Of a stretch of DNA of 64,000 nt, positions 23,601 to 34,600 are shown one piece after another (the stretch's first letter is position 1; every line of letters begins with the position of its first letter). The stretch comes from Bugula neritina (taxonomy: Eukaryota; Bryozoa; Gymnolaemata; Cheilostomatida; Bugulidae). Both the position numbers and the translations under genes were made by a program. Location of the stretch: the NCBI GenBank assembly GCA_964035545.1, contig OZ037769.1:15366633-15430632 (forward strand). Direction: 5' to 3'. Under the pieces are notes generated by a model. The model worked only from the letters and a program-made list of their open reading frames with translations, ran no database searches and was not told where the DNA came from.

Positions 23601-26600
23601 TTATATGTTTGTGTACTGATGCTTCAGTCTTCATAAAACATTTACATTTTCAACATATAAACAAGCTGTCATGAGATGAAAGTTTTTGGAACATACTTGC
23701 TGTCTGTATGTCACTACTAATAATAACACTGCATGCTGCTTTAGGCTGTGACAACCCTGGCAGCGCTGACAACGTGGTGGCTGGTGCTGTCGCTGGAGAC
23801 GAAGAGTCGTACTCTGTGTTTGCTGACCTGTTTGATCCTATGATAGCAGCTCTTCACAACGGCTATGCTAAGGTACAGTGTGTAGTATCTAGTACAGTGT
23901 CTAGTGTCTAGTACAGTGTGTAGTGTCTAGTACAGTGTGTAGTGTCTAGTACAGTGTCTAGTGTCTAGTACAGTGTCTAGTGCCTAGTACAGTGTGTAGT
24001 GTATCTATTGCTATGTGTAAAAATGCAGGTTTTTCTCTAGCTTGGGCCTATAGTCCAACATATGATTGCTTTATTGCTTTACAAGTTATCACATGTAATA
24101 CTTTTACTAAAATTAGCAGTATTAAAACACTGCGCCTATCTCCATCTCTGCATACTATACTTCCATCCGGTGGAAATGTAAACCATGTGGTGGCAACAAC
24201 TCCAAATCCATTAGATTATATTTTTTTATGCGAGTTATTCTGCCCTGTGATCTGATATCAAATCATTGCCTGTCCCACAATGCAATAGCACAGGAAGACA
24301 GCATCAGGCCTTCCTCTAACCCAGATACCCTGCGTTACACATGAAATTGTGTAAAGAATTTGGGTTGTAAGCATTAATTATTCTGCAGTCTGGGATTTGC
24401 GTAGTTAATGGATGATTTAATTATGAGTTTGTTAATCTGTTATAATTGAGAGGTTGATGTTATACTTGAGACATCATTTAAAACAGTTATATATGCAGGT
24501 TTAATATACCACTAGAGTAGCTATAAATTGTGCATATATTCATACCATCTTCCAGTATTTAATGGTAACCCTGCTTTCTAAGAATACCTAGTCTAGTTTG
24601 CTGCAAATAAAGTTACTGGATTCATTAAAGTGCAGGCTACAGGAAGTACTGTAAGCATTATTATCTCCCCTGTAGGGAGCCAAACACCCGGGCCAGCTGG
24701 CTAAGTCTAAGCTCACCAACGCAGACCTGGACAAAGAGTTTGTCAAGGGCTGCTGGATTAGCGTATCAAGGAACATTCGGGGGTTCCAGCTTCTCCCCAG
24801 CATAGACCGGGCCGGTAGACGTACCGTGCAGAAGGTCGTGTCTGACGCTGCCTCCGCATTGGACGGACCCTTCAAGGTTTGACTCTGATTACGTTACCTA
24901 GCTGTGCTTAATATACCTGCAGATAATATCTGAAGATGACGCCTTGCAAGTAAAACCTGTTGGTGAATCTTTAGGTTGTAAAGCAATTTTTTCTATATGA
25001 TTGTTGATAAATTTTTAATTAATAAATCAAATAATTTGAAGATTAGCCACTTTTGAAAACATTTTTAGAAATTTTATTGGCTGATGGTATAAATATAACT
25101 GATTATTGTTGCTAAAGCTGATATAGAAAGCAGTATATTATTTATATTTTATCCACTAGTAAAATAGACTGTTTGTAGCACTTCTTGTACCATAATAGTG
25201 TAATGTTATTATACTACTCATATTATATTAGTAATAATATAGTACTATTAGTAGTATATTAATAACAGTATATTATTAATAATATACTGTTAATAGTACT
25301 ATGATATAATATTACTAATATGCTATTAACAGTATAAAGTTGCGTTTATACCTCTGCTGGAAAAAGTACCGAGTTCAAGTTAATAATGCTTGTCCGGGTA
25401 CCCCTTTATAGTCAAACTGAAACTCGTTGAAATCATATTGATGCGGTTGCTCACTTTCTGAAATTGAAATTTGACTCGCATAATAGCTATTTGATGCCCT
25501 TTGTAAACGTCGTGAATTAGTGAAGCGGAAAGCATAAAAGCGATAATTGAGAAGGCGTAGGCTATATAGTTATAACCGTATAAGTACGTTGTCTAATCGC
25601 CAAAGTAATAACTAAATAACGATGTTTACAAGGAGTTATTACTCCTATTCTAAAATTGGCCGATTAAGTTATCACAGTACAAAATTTTCAACGGGTGGCT
25701 TTTACAATGCAATGCAACTCGGAGAAATTTCAACCCGGCCAAATTGAATTTTTGACCGAAAATCGTGAAGGTATAAACGCAACTTAATAATAACAGTATA
25801 TTTTTAATATACTACTAATAGTAATAATAGCAGGTATGCATTACACAATGACGCTACTATTGAACACTGCAGGGACAGTACAGGACTCAGAAGAGTATGA
25901 GTGAAGAAGAGAGAAAACAACTCATAAAGGAGCACGTCATGTTTGACGCCATCAAAGACACCAACGTGTTCGCCTCTGGTGGGTTTATACTCTTTGGTAT
26001 ATACGGTATTATATTATACTATATACTCTTTGGTATATACTGTATTATATTGTACTATATACTCTTTGGTATATACTGTATTATATTGTACTATATACTC
26101 TTTGGTATATACTGTATTATATTATACTATGTACTCTTTGGTATATACTGTATTATATTATACTATATACTCTTTGGTATATACTGTATTATATTATACT
26201 ATATACTCTTTGGTATATACTGTATGATATTATACTATATACTCTTTGGTATATACTGTATTATATTATACTATATACTCTTTGGTATATACTGTATTAT
26301 ATTGTACTATATACTCTTTGGTATATACTGTATTATATTGTACTATATACTCTTTGGTATATACTGTATTATATTATACTATGTACTCTTTGGTATATAC
26401 TGTATTATATTATACTATATACTCTTTGGTATATACTGTATTATATTATACTATATACTCTTTGGTATATACTGTATGATATTATACTATATACTCTTTG
26501 GTATATACTGTATTATATTATACTATATACTCTTTGGTATATATGGTATTATATTATACTATGTACTCTTTGGTATATACTGTATTATATTATACTATAT

Positions 26601-29183
26601 ACTCTTTGGTATATACTGTATTATATTATACTATATACTCTTTGGTATATACTGTATTATATTATACTATATACTCTTTGGTATATACTGTATTATATTA
26701 TACTATATACTCTTTGGTATATACTGTATTATATTATACTATATACTCTTTGGTATATACTGTATTATATTATACTATATACTCTTTGGTATATACTGTA
26801 TTATATTATACTATATACTCTTTGGTATATACTGTATTATATTATACTATATACTCTTTGGTATATATGGTATTATATTATACTATGTACTCTTTGGTAT
26901 ATACTGTATTATATTATACTATATACTCTTTGGTATATACTGTATTATATTATACTATATACTCTTTGGTATATACTGTATTATATTATACTATATACTC
27001 TTTGGTATATACTGTATTATATTATACTATATACTCTTTGGTATATACTGTATTATATTATACTATATACTCTTTGGTATATATGGTATTATATTATACT
27101 ATGTACTCTTTGGTATATACTGTATTATATTATACTATATACTCTTTGGTATATACTGTATTATATTATACTATATACTCTTTGGTATATACTGTATTAT
27201 ATTATACTATATACTCTTTGGTATATACTGTATTATATTATACTATATACTCTTTGGTATATACTGTATTATATTATACTATATACTCTTTGGTATATAT
27301 GGTATTATATTATACTATATACTCTTTGGTATATACTGTATTATATTATACTATATACTCTTTAGTCTACACTATGCACACTCTTTGTTTAAGCATGCAA
27401 TACTATAATATTTCTTCTGAACTGAACAGGTGTAGCCAGGGACTGGCCGGACGCAAGGGGGGTGTTTTATAACGAAGCTAAGGACTTCATAGTCTGGGCT
27501 AACGTAGAGGACCACGCCCAGGTGCACTCTGCTCAGTACGGGGCCGACATGCAGTCCGTAAGTCTCGTTCACATTCTGACAAACAGAAGCAGGTGGTTTC
27601 AAGTCAAAATATATGACTACGAGTTTTTTGTTTTAACAATTAATTTGTGTAATTTTTCTCTGCGACTAACCTGTGATGTAGCTGATTGTACGTATCTTTC
27701 CGATGGTAGGTATTTGATAAGCTGTGTGACGGAATGGGCAAGTTTGAAGCTGCCGTTAAAAAGGGAGGAAAAGAGTTTATGCGAAATGACCATCTCGGCT
27801 ACATCGTAACTCGCCCAGAGAAACTCGGTACTGCTTTGAAGGCCGGGGTTAGCCTCAGCATCCCTAAACTTGCGGCTCATCCTAAAGTAAACGAGGTGGG
27901 TTTAGGCTCTGTACACTGCATGGTAGTATTTATAGTATGTTCTGTATTGTGTAGCTATTATATAGCGCTGTGCTGATTTTATTATTTTATATAATGATTT
28001 GTTTATTTATTGTTGGTACTTTTATCTGTTACTGAATTAATTTGTCATATACCATTTACTTAAATTTTATTATTTTGCACCATATTAGCAATTATCATGT
28101 TGAATTGTCCTGTGTTTGTTGATAAAGAGTGTGGTCGTTTTTTGTACCCCATTGCGCGCTTAGATGTGTGGAATCTTTTCTTTGAAGCCAGTTTCAGCGT
28201 TAATTGTATTAAAGATATATCTATTCTGATCCTTAATGTACTTCTATAATTATTGTATAACTTTATACTAACTGTCCTGTTTTGTGAAGTTATCTCCCCA
28301 CTGTATAACTATACTGTGTTGTGAAGTTATCTCCCCACTGTATAACTATATACTAACTATACTGTGTTGTGAAGTTATCTCCCCACTGTATAACTATACT
28401 GTACTGTGTTGTGAAGTTATCTCCCCACTGTATAACTATACTGTGTTGTGAAGTTATCTCCCCACTGTATAACTATACTGTGTTGTGAAGTTATCTCCCC
28501 ACTGTATAACTATATACTAACTATACTGTGTTGTGAAGTTATCTCCCCACTGTATAACTATACTGTACTGTGTTGTGAAGTTGTCTCCCCACTGTATAAC
28601 TGTACTGTGTTGTGAAGTTATCTCCCCACTGTATAACTATACTGTGTTGTGAAATTATCTCCCCACTGTATAACTATACTGCGTTGTGAAGTTATCTCCA
28701 CACTGTATAACTATACTGCAATGTGTTGTCTACCTCCAGCTGATGAAGGCCATGAAACTAGAAGACACAAAGTCATGTGAAGAGGGCAGACTTTATGTCC
28801 ATAACGAGGAAACTCTCGGATCCTCGGAGGTAGGTTTACACTCTCCTGTTTCAAGTCATTCACTCAAGTTACTTACTCAATTACCTAAGTCACTTAAGTA
28901 CTCGAGTACTTACAGCCTCCCACACTATAGATATTGTTACTTACTGTAGGCCTCTCAGGTCCAGTGTCTGGTGGATGGTGTACAGAACTTGATCAAGATA
29001 GAGAAGGCTCTGGCAGCCGGGAAAGATGCCGGCAGCCTCATTTCTCAAGCCATGTCTGGCAGGTGAGTCATTCTGACATTTCTAGTAGTAGTACTACAAA
29101 TATTTAAAGGGGAAGACAACTGCCACAGCATCTCTTCACTCATATTCCTATCTCTTACTTATTTATGTTTCAGCAAACTCTAA
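14622..29183 (+). CDS. PK-B: two-domain phosphagen kinase, creatine kinase clade, complete
   Basis: Complete 759-aa paralogue. Exons: 14622-14641, 17424-17581, 18243-18412, 18731-18850, 19037-19142, 19632-19759, 19991-20169, 20497-20684, 21871-21947, 23099-23270, 23745-23872, 24676-24876, 25873-25978, 27430-27557, 27710-27895, 28740-28829, 28950-29062, 29174-29183. The start exon encodes MSGTAA and ends in phase 2, as the next acceptor requires. D1 (about residues 1-356) keeps Cys270 in [15 protein letters not shown] and LQKRGTGG, and should be catalytic. D2 (from 383) has Trp509 and Ser511 at the two Arg positions of SSRVRT, Arg662 for the active-site Cys, ANVEDHAQ for NEEDHSR, and no RGTGG, so it should be inactive. 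The last exon codes only Lys, Leu and stop after the split Ser codon; if that intron is retained the protein ends a few residues earlier at a TGA. Several introns carry minisatellites directly after the donor site. Confidence 0.93.
14642..17423 (+). other. PK-B intron 1
   Basis: AT-rich intron containing degenerate AAT/TAA-type simple sequence (about 14930-15500) and the first of an inverted pair of MITE-like elements near its 3' end. No further exon is seen. Confidence 0.8.
17169..17336. mobile_element. Short MITE-like element, copy 1
   Basis: About 170 bp with related ends (GTAGGTGCAGTAATGGAGAA and, inverted, TTTAGGAGCAATAGTGGAGA). It is the reverse complement, with scattered mismatches, of 17679-17843, and a third relative is at 31701-31817. 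It lies just upstream of PK-B exon 2. Confidence 0.82.
17424..20684 (+). other. PK-B domain 1, intact phosphagen kinase domain
   Basis: Exons 2-8 with [32 protein letters not shown] across a phase-0 intron, [43 protein letters not shown] and [10 protein letters not shown]. It has a short specificity loop, and Glu follows RGTGG. All residues expected for catalysis are present. Confidence 0.93.
17679..17843. mobile_element. Short MITE-like element, copy 2, inverted
   Basis: Full-length inverted copy of 17169-17336, lying just downstream of PK-B exon 2. The two copies place exon 17424-17581 inside a potential RNA stem-loop. Confidence 0.82.
21939..22390. repeat. Minisatellite built from a splice donor and acceptor
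   Basis: About 19 units of 22-25 bp, consensus TCTCTCTGCAGATAGTAAGT plus CAC. The array starts with the last bases of PK-B exon 9, including its real donor, and continues into the intron. Every unit contains a pyrimidine tract, CAG, ATA and GTAAGT. Two interruptions read CTCTGTAATTAGCAAG. Confidence 0.93.
23873..24003. repeat. Short minisatellite after PK-B exon 11 donor
   Basis: Six to eight imperfect units of TAGTACAGTGTGTAGTGTC starting at the donor GTACAGTG itself. Confidence 0.85.
25337..25785. mobile_element. MITE-like element with 17-bp terminal inverted repeats
   Basis: Ends AAGTTGCGTTTATACCT (25337-25353) and its exact reverse complement (25769-25785) bound about 450 bp without coding capacity. 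It is embedded in a TA/TAG-rich stretch, so a target-site duplication cannot be judged. It lies in the PK-B intron before 25873. Confidence 0.82.
25981..27364. repeat. 36-bp minisatellite filling PK-B intron 13
   Basis: About 38 tandem copies of a 36-bp unit beginning TTTGGTATATACTGTATTAT, with a few variants (GTATATATGG, ACTATGTAC, ATTGTAC), starting 2-3 bp after the donor. The unit length is a multiple of three and has no stop in the frame of the upstream exon, so a 503-codon frame runs from the exon through the array; it also lacks long stops in a second frame. I treat it as intron because splicing 25978 to 27430 restores the conserved protein. Confidence 0.96.
28275..28720. repeat. Minisatellite in PK-B intron 15
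   Basis: About eleven units of 35-50 bp around GTTGTGAAGTTATCTCCCCA followed by CTGTATAACTATACT. It ends close to the acceptor of the exon at 28740. Confidence 0.93.
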
Positions 29184-31590
29184 GTGATGTGTGTTTAGAT
29201 TCTGACCATCTGATTGGCTGCTACTTAACTAATCACCAATCTGATTGGCTAACTCCAGCTACAGAAATTTCCTTGAACAAGTCTCTTCTAGTCCAGCTAA
29301 TTTATTAGTAGAGATGGTGGCAGTGGTTGCAAATATCTTGTTCTGTTATTCAAGCATTACCATTGGTTAAAGCGTTTTCACCACTTTACATGTCATATCT
29401 TTCTCTGCAGCTGTAGTCTGTTATTTTTCTCAAACAATAAAATATTATCAAGTGCAACCCTTTCTATATTGTATATGCCCACACATTACACACGTAGGGT
29501 GCACAACTCCAATATAATTTCTAAAGTATATATTTTCAAGTATCAAAACTTTTTGCAGGAATTAAAGTGGAGCTTCTTAGCTCTACACAAATAATTTGCA
29601 TGTTTCTAGTGTTGTGTAGGGGCTTCATTCCGCCCTCCCATAATTATTAGAAAAGTTCTGCACTAAGCTATGTGCAGCAATGCAGAACTGGCTGTTCATT
29701 AGAAATGAGACTAATGAGTGCATAAGGCTCACTAAAACTCGCACGTAATAAAAGTAATATTCAAGATAATAAAATAATTACAAGATAAATATTGATATAT
29801 TAATAGATAGTAGATTGTGGGTGTGAAAGAAGGCTGTGTTTATAAATAAACATGGTGTCAAACTGCTCTGACAATATAATTCTATTTACACTTCCAGAGT
29901 CTATATAAACTATAAATTAGCTGAAGCACTGCTTTTTTCTTCATTACATATTGTTTGTGTTCATATATGACTGCTAATGCAGATTGCCCCTATGCCTGCC
30001 CGCACAAGCTAGGATTGGGCTGTTCTTGTATAGATTCTACTGGGTCGAAATGCTGCAAAAAGTAATTACCATCTAATTGGTTGGCTACTATTTAACAACT
30101 CATTTTTCAGTTTTATATTGATTATCTCATTAAATTGCTCATTCGTGGAACTAGCAGTTGTTGTGTTTTAAATGTATAGAAATATTTATTGTCGAAGACT
30201 GAAAGAAAATAGCAATGTGGAAAAGGTTATATCGTAAGCTATAAGTTGCAAGTTACAAGTGTGAGACGCAAGAGTGTGGATAAGTGAAAATTTTTGGGTT
30301 TTTATACCAGTCAAAAAGGTTAGCTTTTGTGTAGTAGCTATTATGAATGTGGAAAAAAGCATAATATAGCTGGTCTAGCTGAGATGATATGTGAAAAGCT
30401 ATCATGCATTAGGTAAAAGCTTTTCCAGCTTATGCAAAGTCCCAACAGCAGTAATATCACAAAATTAAATAGTTTATAATCAAGCAATCATGGACAATTA
30501 TTTCGGGCAGGTAACTCCCATACGTCCTATCTTATGCCCTGGTAATAACTTATATTTGTACAGTAAGTTGTAAATGCAACTAGCATCTATAATGCAACTA
30601 CAGGATGGAAATATTTCCAGCAACACCTCAAAAGCCTATTTCGAGGGGCTTGTATATCATAAAGTAATGGACTTTCGTTTTCCTCATTATAGTATTAACT
30701 ATCAATTAGTATAACCATGAGGTGATCATCTATCCAGTATTAAGTATTAATTAGCCTATGTTTGCATGCATAGGTAGGCATGATTACATAATATTATGAG
30801 AGCAATCAAATCTAATTTCAGAGCTGCAGGTAAAATATAGGTTTAATCTTTGGCTCATCATTAAACCTTTATAGGGGATTCCAAAAAGATTGCATGTGTT
30901 CTGTTCTAACATGCTCGTATAATTTTGCAATTATTCTTACATTCTGTCATGGGGTTTAAACTGCTATATTCTGTATAATTTATTATAGAATGCAACCACA
31001 CATATTTTTGTTTAAGTGTCTTTGAGAAACGTTACTTTTCAGCAGTTTACCTATTAGTGCTTGGAAAAGATGCATAAGACCTTTGGATAGAATATTATTG
31101 TTTTCAAGCTGCTTCAACTAAGTTTAGATTGTGAACTAATAGTTACAAATGATACCTCAGAATAGAAACTTTCTCACTAAAAGGCTAGTTTAAACATAAC
31201 CGATGCACTACTTAGATAGACTACTACTTACTACTAACACCTTTAATAATGCGATATCTTACGTCTGCATGGTACCAGCATGCAAACTAATTATATACAA
31301 CATGCTGCAGCATATAGAAAGTTGTGAATACCTTCTCTAATACGCATAACCTTTATAATCAATAAAATCAATTGTTCGCTCGTGGCTTAACAAATATACT
31401 TCACAATGGAATGAATTGTTTACAGCTTGCCGATGACCAAGAGCTTGCCAATCGGCTTCTACAACGATTTATAGCAATTCACCGGCAGCATTACTGAGTG
31501 TTTAGTTGATCAGCTGAGTGTGTGGTTGATGTCAGAATGATAACAGGTGTAGCTCTGATTGTACAGACAGTGAGGAGTTACTACAGAAAG
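29184..31590. other. PK-B 3' flank and intergenic region
   Basis: AT-rich sequence with no supported gene. A candidate poly(A) signal lies at 29436. A TATA-like TTTATAG near 31469 precedes the first candidate PK-C start exon. Confidence 0.65.
29436..29441 (+). other. Candidate polyadenylation signal of PK-B
   Basis: AATAAA about 250 bp after the PK-B stop codon. Confidence 0.5.
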
Positions 31591-31604
31591 ATGAGCTCAG
31601 GCAG
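31591..31604 (+). other. PK-C candidate first coding exon 1a (MSSG-)
   Basis: ATGAGCTCAGGCAG followed by GTACGG. Four codons plus two nucleotides, the phase needed by the acceptor at 37343 (split codon becomes Ser). It resembles the PK-B start exon in sequence style and phase. A TATA-like TTTATAG lies about 120 bp upstream. Confidence 0.6.
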
Positions 31605-34600
31605 GTACGGCTAGTGAAGCTTGATGTGTTGATAGGACTTTATTGTGTCTTGAGTTATATTTATATTATGCTTTTTCAAATCTCTGCCAAAATTAATGAG
31701 GTGGGTGCAGTGAAGAAAAAATAGAGAAAGTCCTGGGTTCTAGATTAGAAATGTTGCAAAGGAAGTTATGAAACTTAAAGAACTTGGGCTATTAAAATTT
31801 CTCCTCTACTTCACCTAAATGTTGTGATTAGAGTTCATATTATATCCTATGTGTCTGCATGTTAAGTGTATAGTGTATAGAGATCATTTGAGTATTGCTG
31901 CGCTTCCAAGCTTCGAATCATGTAAATGGATTTTTCATTTGATGTTTGGGTTAGGAACAGTTGCATCTCATGAGAACACAACCATAAGTTAATGCAACTG
32001 CAACCACACACATATATCCCCATAATCCGAAGTAATACGCCCCCCCTCTCCCCCTACTGAATAGACAATTGTACGCTACTACTCTACTATGTTAGGGCTA
32101 TACTTGGGTATCCACTGCTATTTACTACATGGGGTATTCTGCTACACTCCTGTATAGTATATGTATGGGGTACTTTGCTACACTCTTGTATACAATGGAG
32201 TTTGCTAAGGGCACTACTGCATTAATTTATTGAACTCACTGTTTGCTTTTGCTGCAAGTTCAGGTATTGTAATTCAGGCAGCACGTAACGCTGCCTTTAG
32301 TTCAGGCGAAGTTGATTACTCTGTTGGTAACAACTTGCTTCCAACACAAGAGAAGATAAATCTACATACTCGTTTCAAGTTTTACCATCACTATAAAGTT
32401 GAAAAAACATTTTAGTAGATTAAAAAATAGCAAATGCATTGTGTTTCACATAGATTTAAAAATAAGTTTATATCATTTTTATATTACGAATTACTTTACC
32501 ATTTGCCATAACATAATAATGTAAAAAGTGTTCCATGTGTTTTATTAACCCTGAATCTATTTAACCCAGTGCTCCTATCTTCCTATACTAGCTCTATGCT
32601 ATTTTTAAAGACAACAGTTTACCAACAGAGCTCTGAATGCCTCTTGCATAGCAGCTACCAGAAAAGTTTTTTTTTGAGCAGCCATGTTGGAACATGGCAA
32701 CTGCTCTTTAAAAGTTTGAGTCTTATTTAAATCCAGTCTGCTTTACTAATGGCTCAATTATTTTGAAAAGCCTTTGATCATTTGTTTATCCCTAACAGTC
32801 TTGCTTCAAAAAGCTATAGTCATTATAGGTTTATAGTTCATTTAATAATTAAATGTATGCGTCTAATGACTGCCTAATGTTTTTAAATTATTTTCCCTCC
32901 TGTATTATATGCTCTGACATTCGCGGAGTGAAACATTTAATTACTGCTGCAAGTAGGTTCTGCTATTAACTAATTACAAGCAATGTTAATGAGTTTGTAT
33001 TTATCTCATGGGAAATGTGGATGAAATTTCTCCCACCCTTTCAAAAACCGAGCCACTTCTGCAGCTTGTTAGACTGCTACATTGTAACCAACTTGGAATA
33101 CTCATGCATACAGAATAAGTACAGACAAACTCCAGAAGGAAATCATCACATTTGCTGCTGCTCGCTACTTCCTGTTGATGCCTTAGAAGAATTTCTCTCT
33201 GTAGCTTAGTTACTGAGTTCATAGTACTTGCTTTGTATAGTATACTTAGCTTAGCTTAGTGCGCATTTTACCAACTCCTTCACAACTTTCCAATAAAAGC
33301 TGTAATATATTTTTCGTTTTGGGGTTAAAACTTCTAAATCCATGCAATATTTTCTTTTTAATTTTAAATATTTTTATGTTATCAACGTTATATATATTAT
33401 GTAGTTGTTTATTTGCAGCTTTTTTACTTGATTTAAGTCAAAAAAATTGATAAAATTCTATCGGTCAATTTCCCATTAGTTCCACAATAATAAATTTGAT
33501 ATTAGCATTTCAAGCTGACATTATATAATGTCAAGCCAATGTCTAAGTACACAGAATCTTGTCTGTAATATTGCCAGTTAACTTTTCCTTCTTTATTTTA
33601 TTTTCAATAATGCGTTGTTGACATTCAGAAAAATAAATAAGCTGTAATTTATAGCTATAATATATACTATGCAGACATTGGACTTCTCTTAACATTGTTC
33701 TGTGACTCTATAAACCTTTTTGTGATTGGCTAGTTTTGCTAATTCATGCGTGTGATATAACATTACATATATGACATATTATGTTATATTATAATATATT
33801 ACATAACGAGGTATTACATGACATATTATTGATCAATGAAAAGGACATTGTGCTGGAAATCTAGACAATTCTCAGACTATGTAATCTCTTTAGTTGGGGA
33901 GGTATTTTATTGATCTGCATTCAACTGTGTCTAGATAAGCTGTACCCTAATCGGTTTAAAGTTTATTATTAAATTAAAATTATAGCCAAAATTTAATAAT
34001 AATTCTCAAACAATAGTTTGTATGGAAGCAAAGCAGTGAAGCTAGGCGAAATTTATTAGTACACTATGTAGATAACCTAAGTGCAGTATTGAATGGAAGA
34101 TATTATCTCTTCGGCAAAAAAATATTATGTTTACTTTTTTTCTTTATACGAAGAGTTTGAGCTATAAAGGAGTTTCTGGCAAGCAGCAGTTTATAGGTGT
34201 TGGTTCCCATTAGGTTACGTGCTGTTTGTACTACTCTCTGATATTATTTGGCATTTCCAAAATATTGAAGTAATATTATATTATTATTTCCTGCAGCTTG
34301 CTCTATTATATAACAGAATTAAATTATTACTCTACATGCGTTCTATTGGATCCATTATAGGCATCAGCTGCTTGAATACCATCAGTGGTGGATGAAAATC
34401 TGTGTACCCAACTTAGAGGGGGAATTTTAAATCAGAAACAATAAAAAATAGAGCAGTGATAAATAGCTGCCATTTTTATTTATTTCTTAAAAAATTAAAA
34501 CTTATTTTGTTTTCCTTTTCGACAAATATAATGCAAACTATACATATTTGTGCTGATGCTGTTGCAAGAGTAACCCCCAAGTTTGTAATTATTTGGCTAC

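Larger units (their letters stand above)
23099..29183 (+). other. PK-B domain 2, degenerate phosphagen kinase domain
   Basis: Begins at [15 protein letters not shown]. The fold is preserved throughout ([63 protein letters not shown]) but the Cys is Arg, the first ATP-site Arg is Trp, the Arg of GLR is Lys and the RGTGG loop is replaced. Its exon 25873-25978 keeps the D1 length of 106 nt, unlike PK-A and PK-C (94 nt). Confidence 0.9.

Noticed and set aside
25897-27408. 503-codon open frame through the 36-bp repeat
   Set aside because: Only its first 28 or so codons are a real PK-B exon. The rest is intronic minisatellite; splicing to 27430 restores the conserved domain and a complete 759-aa frame.
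28275-28720. CRISPR-like array
   Set aside because: Units are contiguous tandem repeats without unique spacers, in a eukaryotic intron with no cas genes.
33001-33222. Overlapping open frames on both strands upstream of PK-C
   Set aside because: No motifs and no homology that I recognise; length is compatible with chance.
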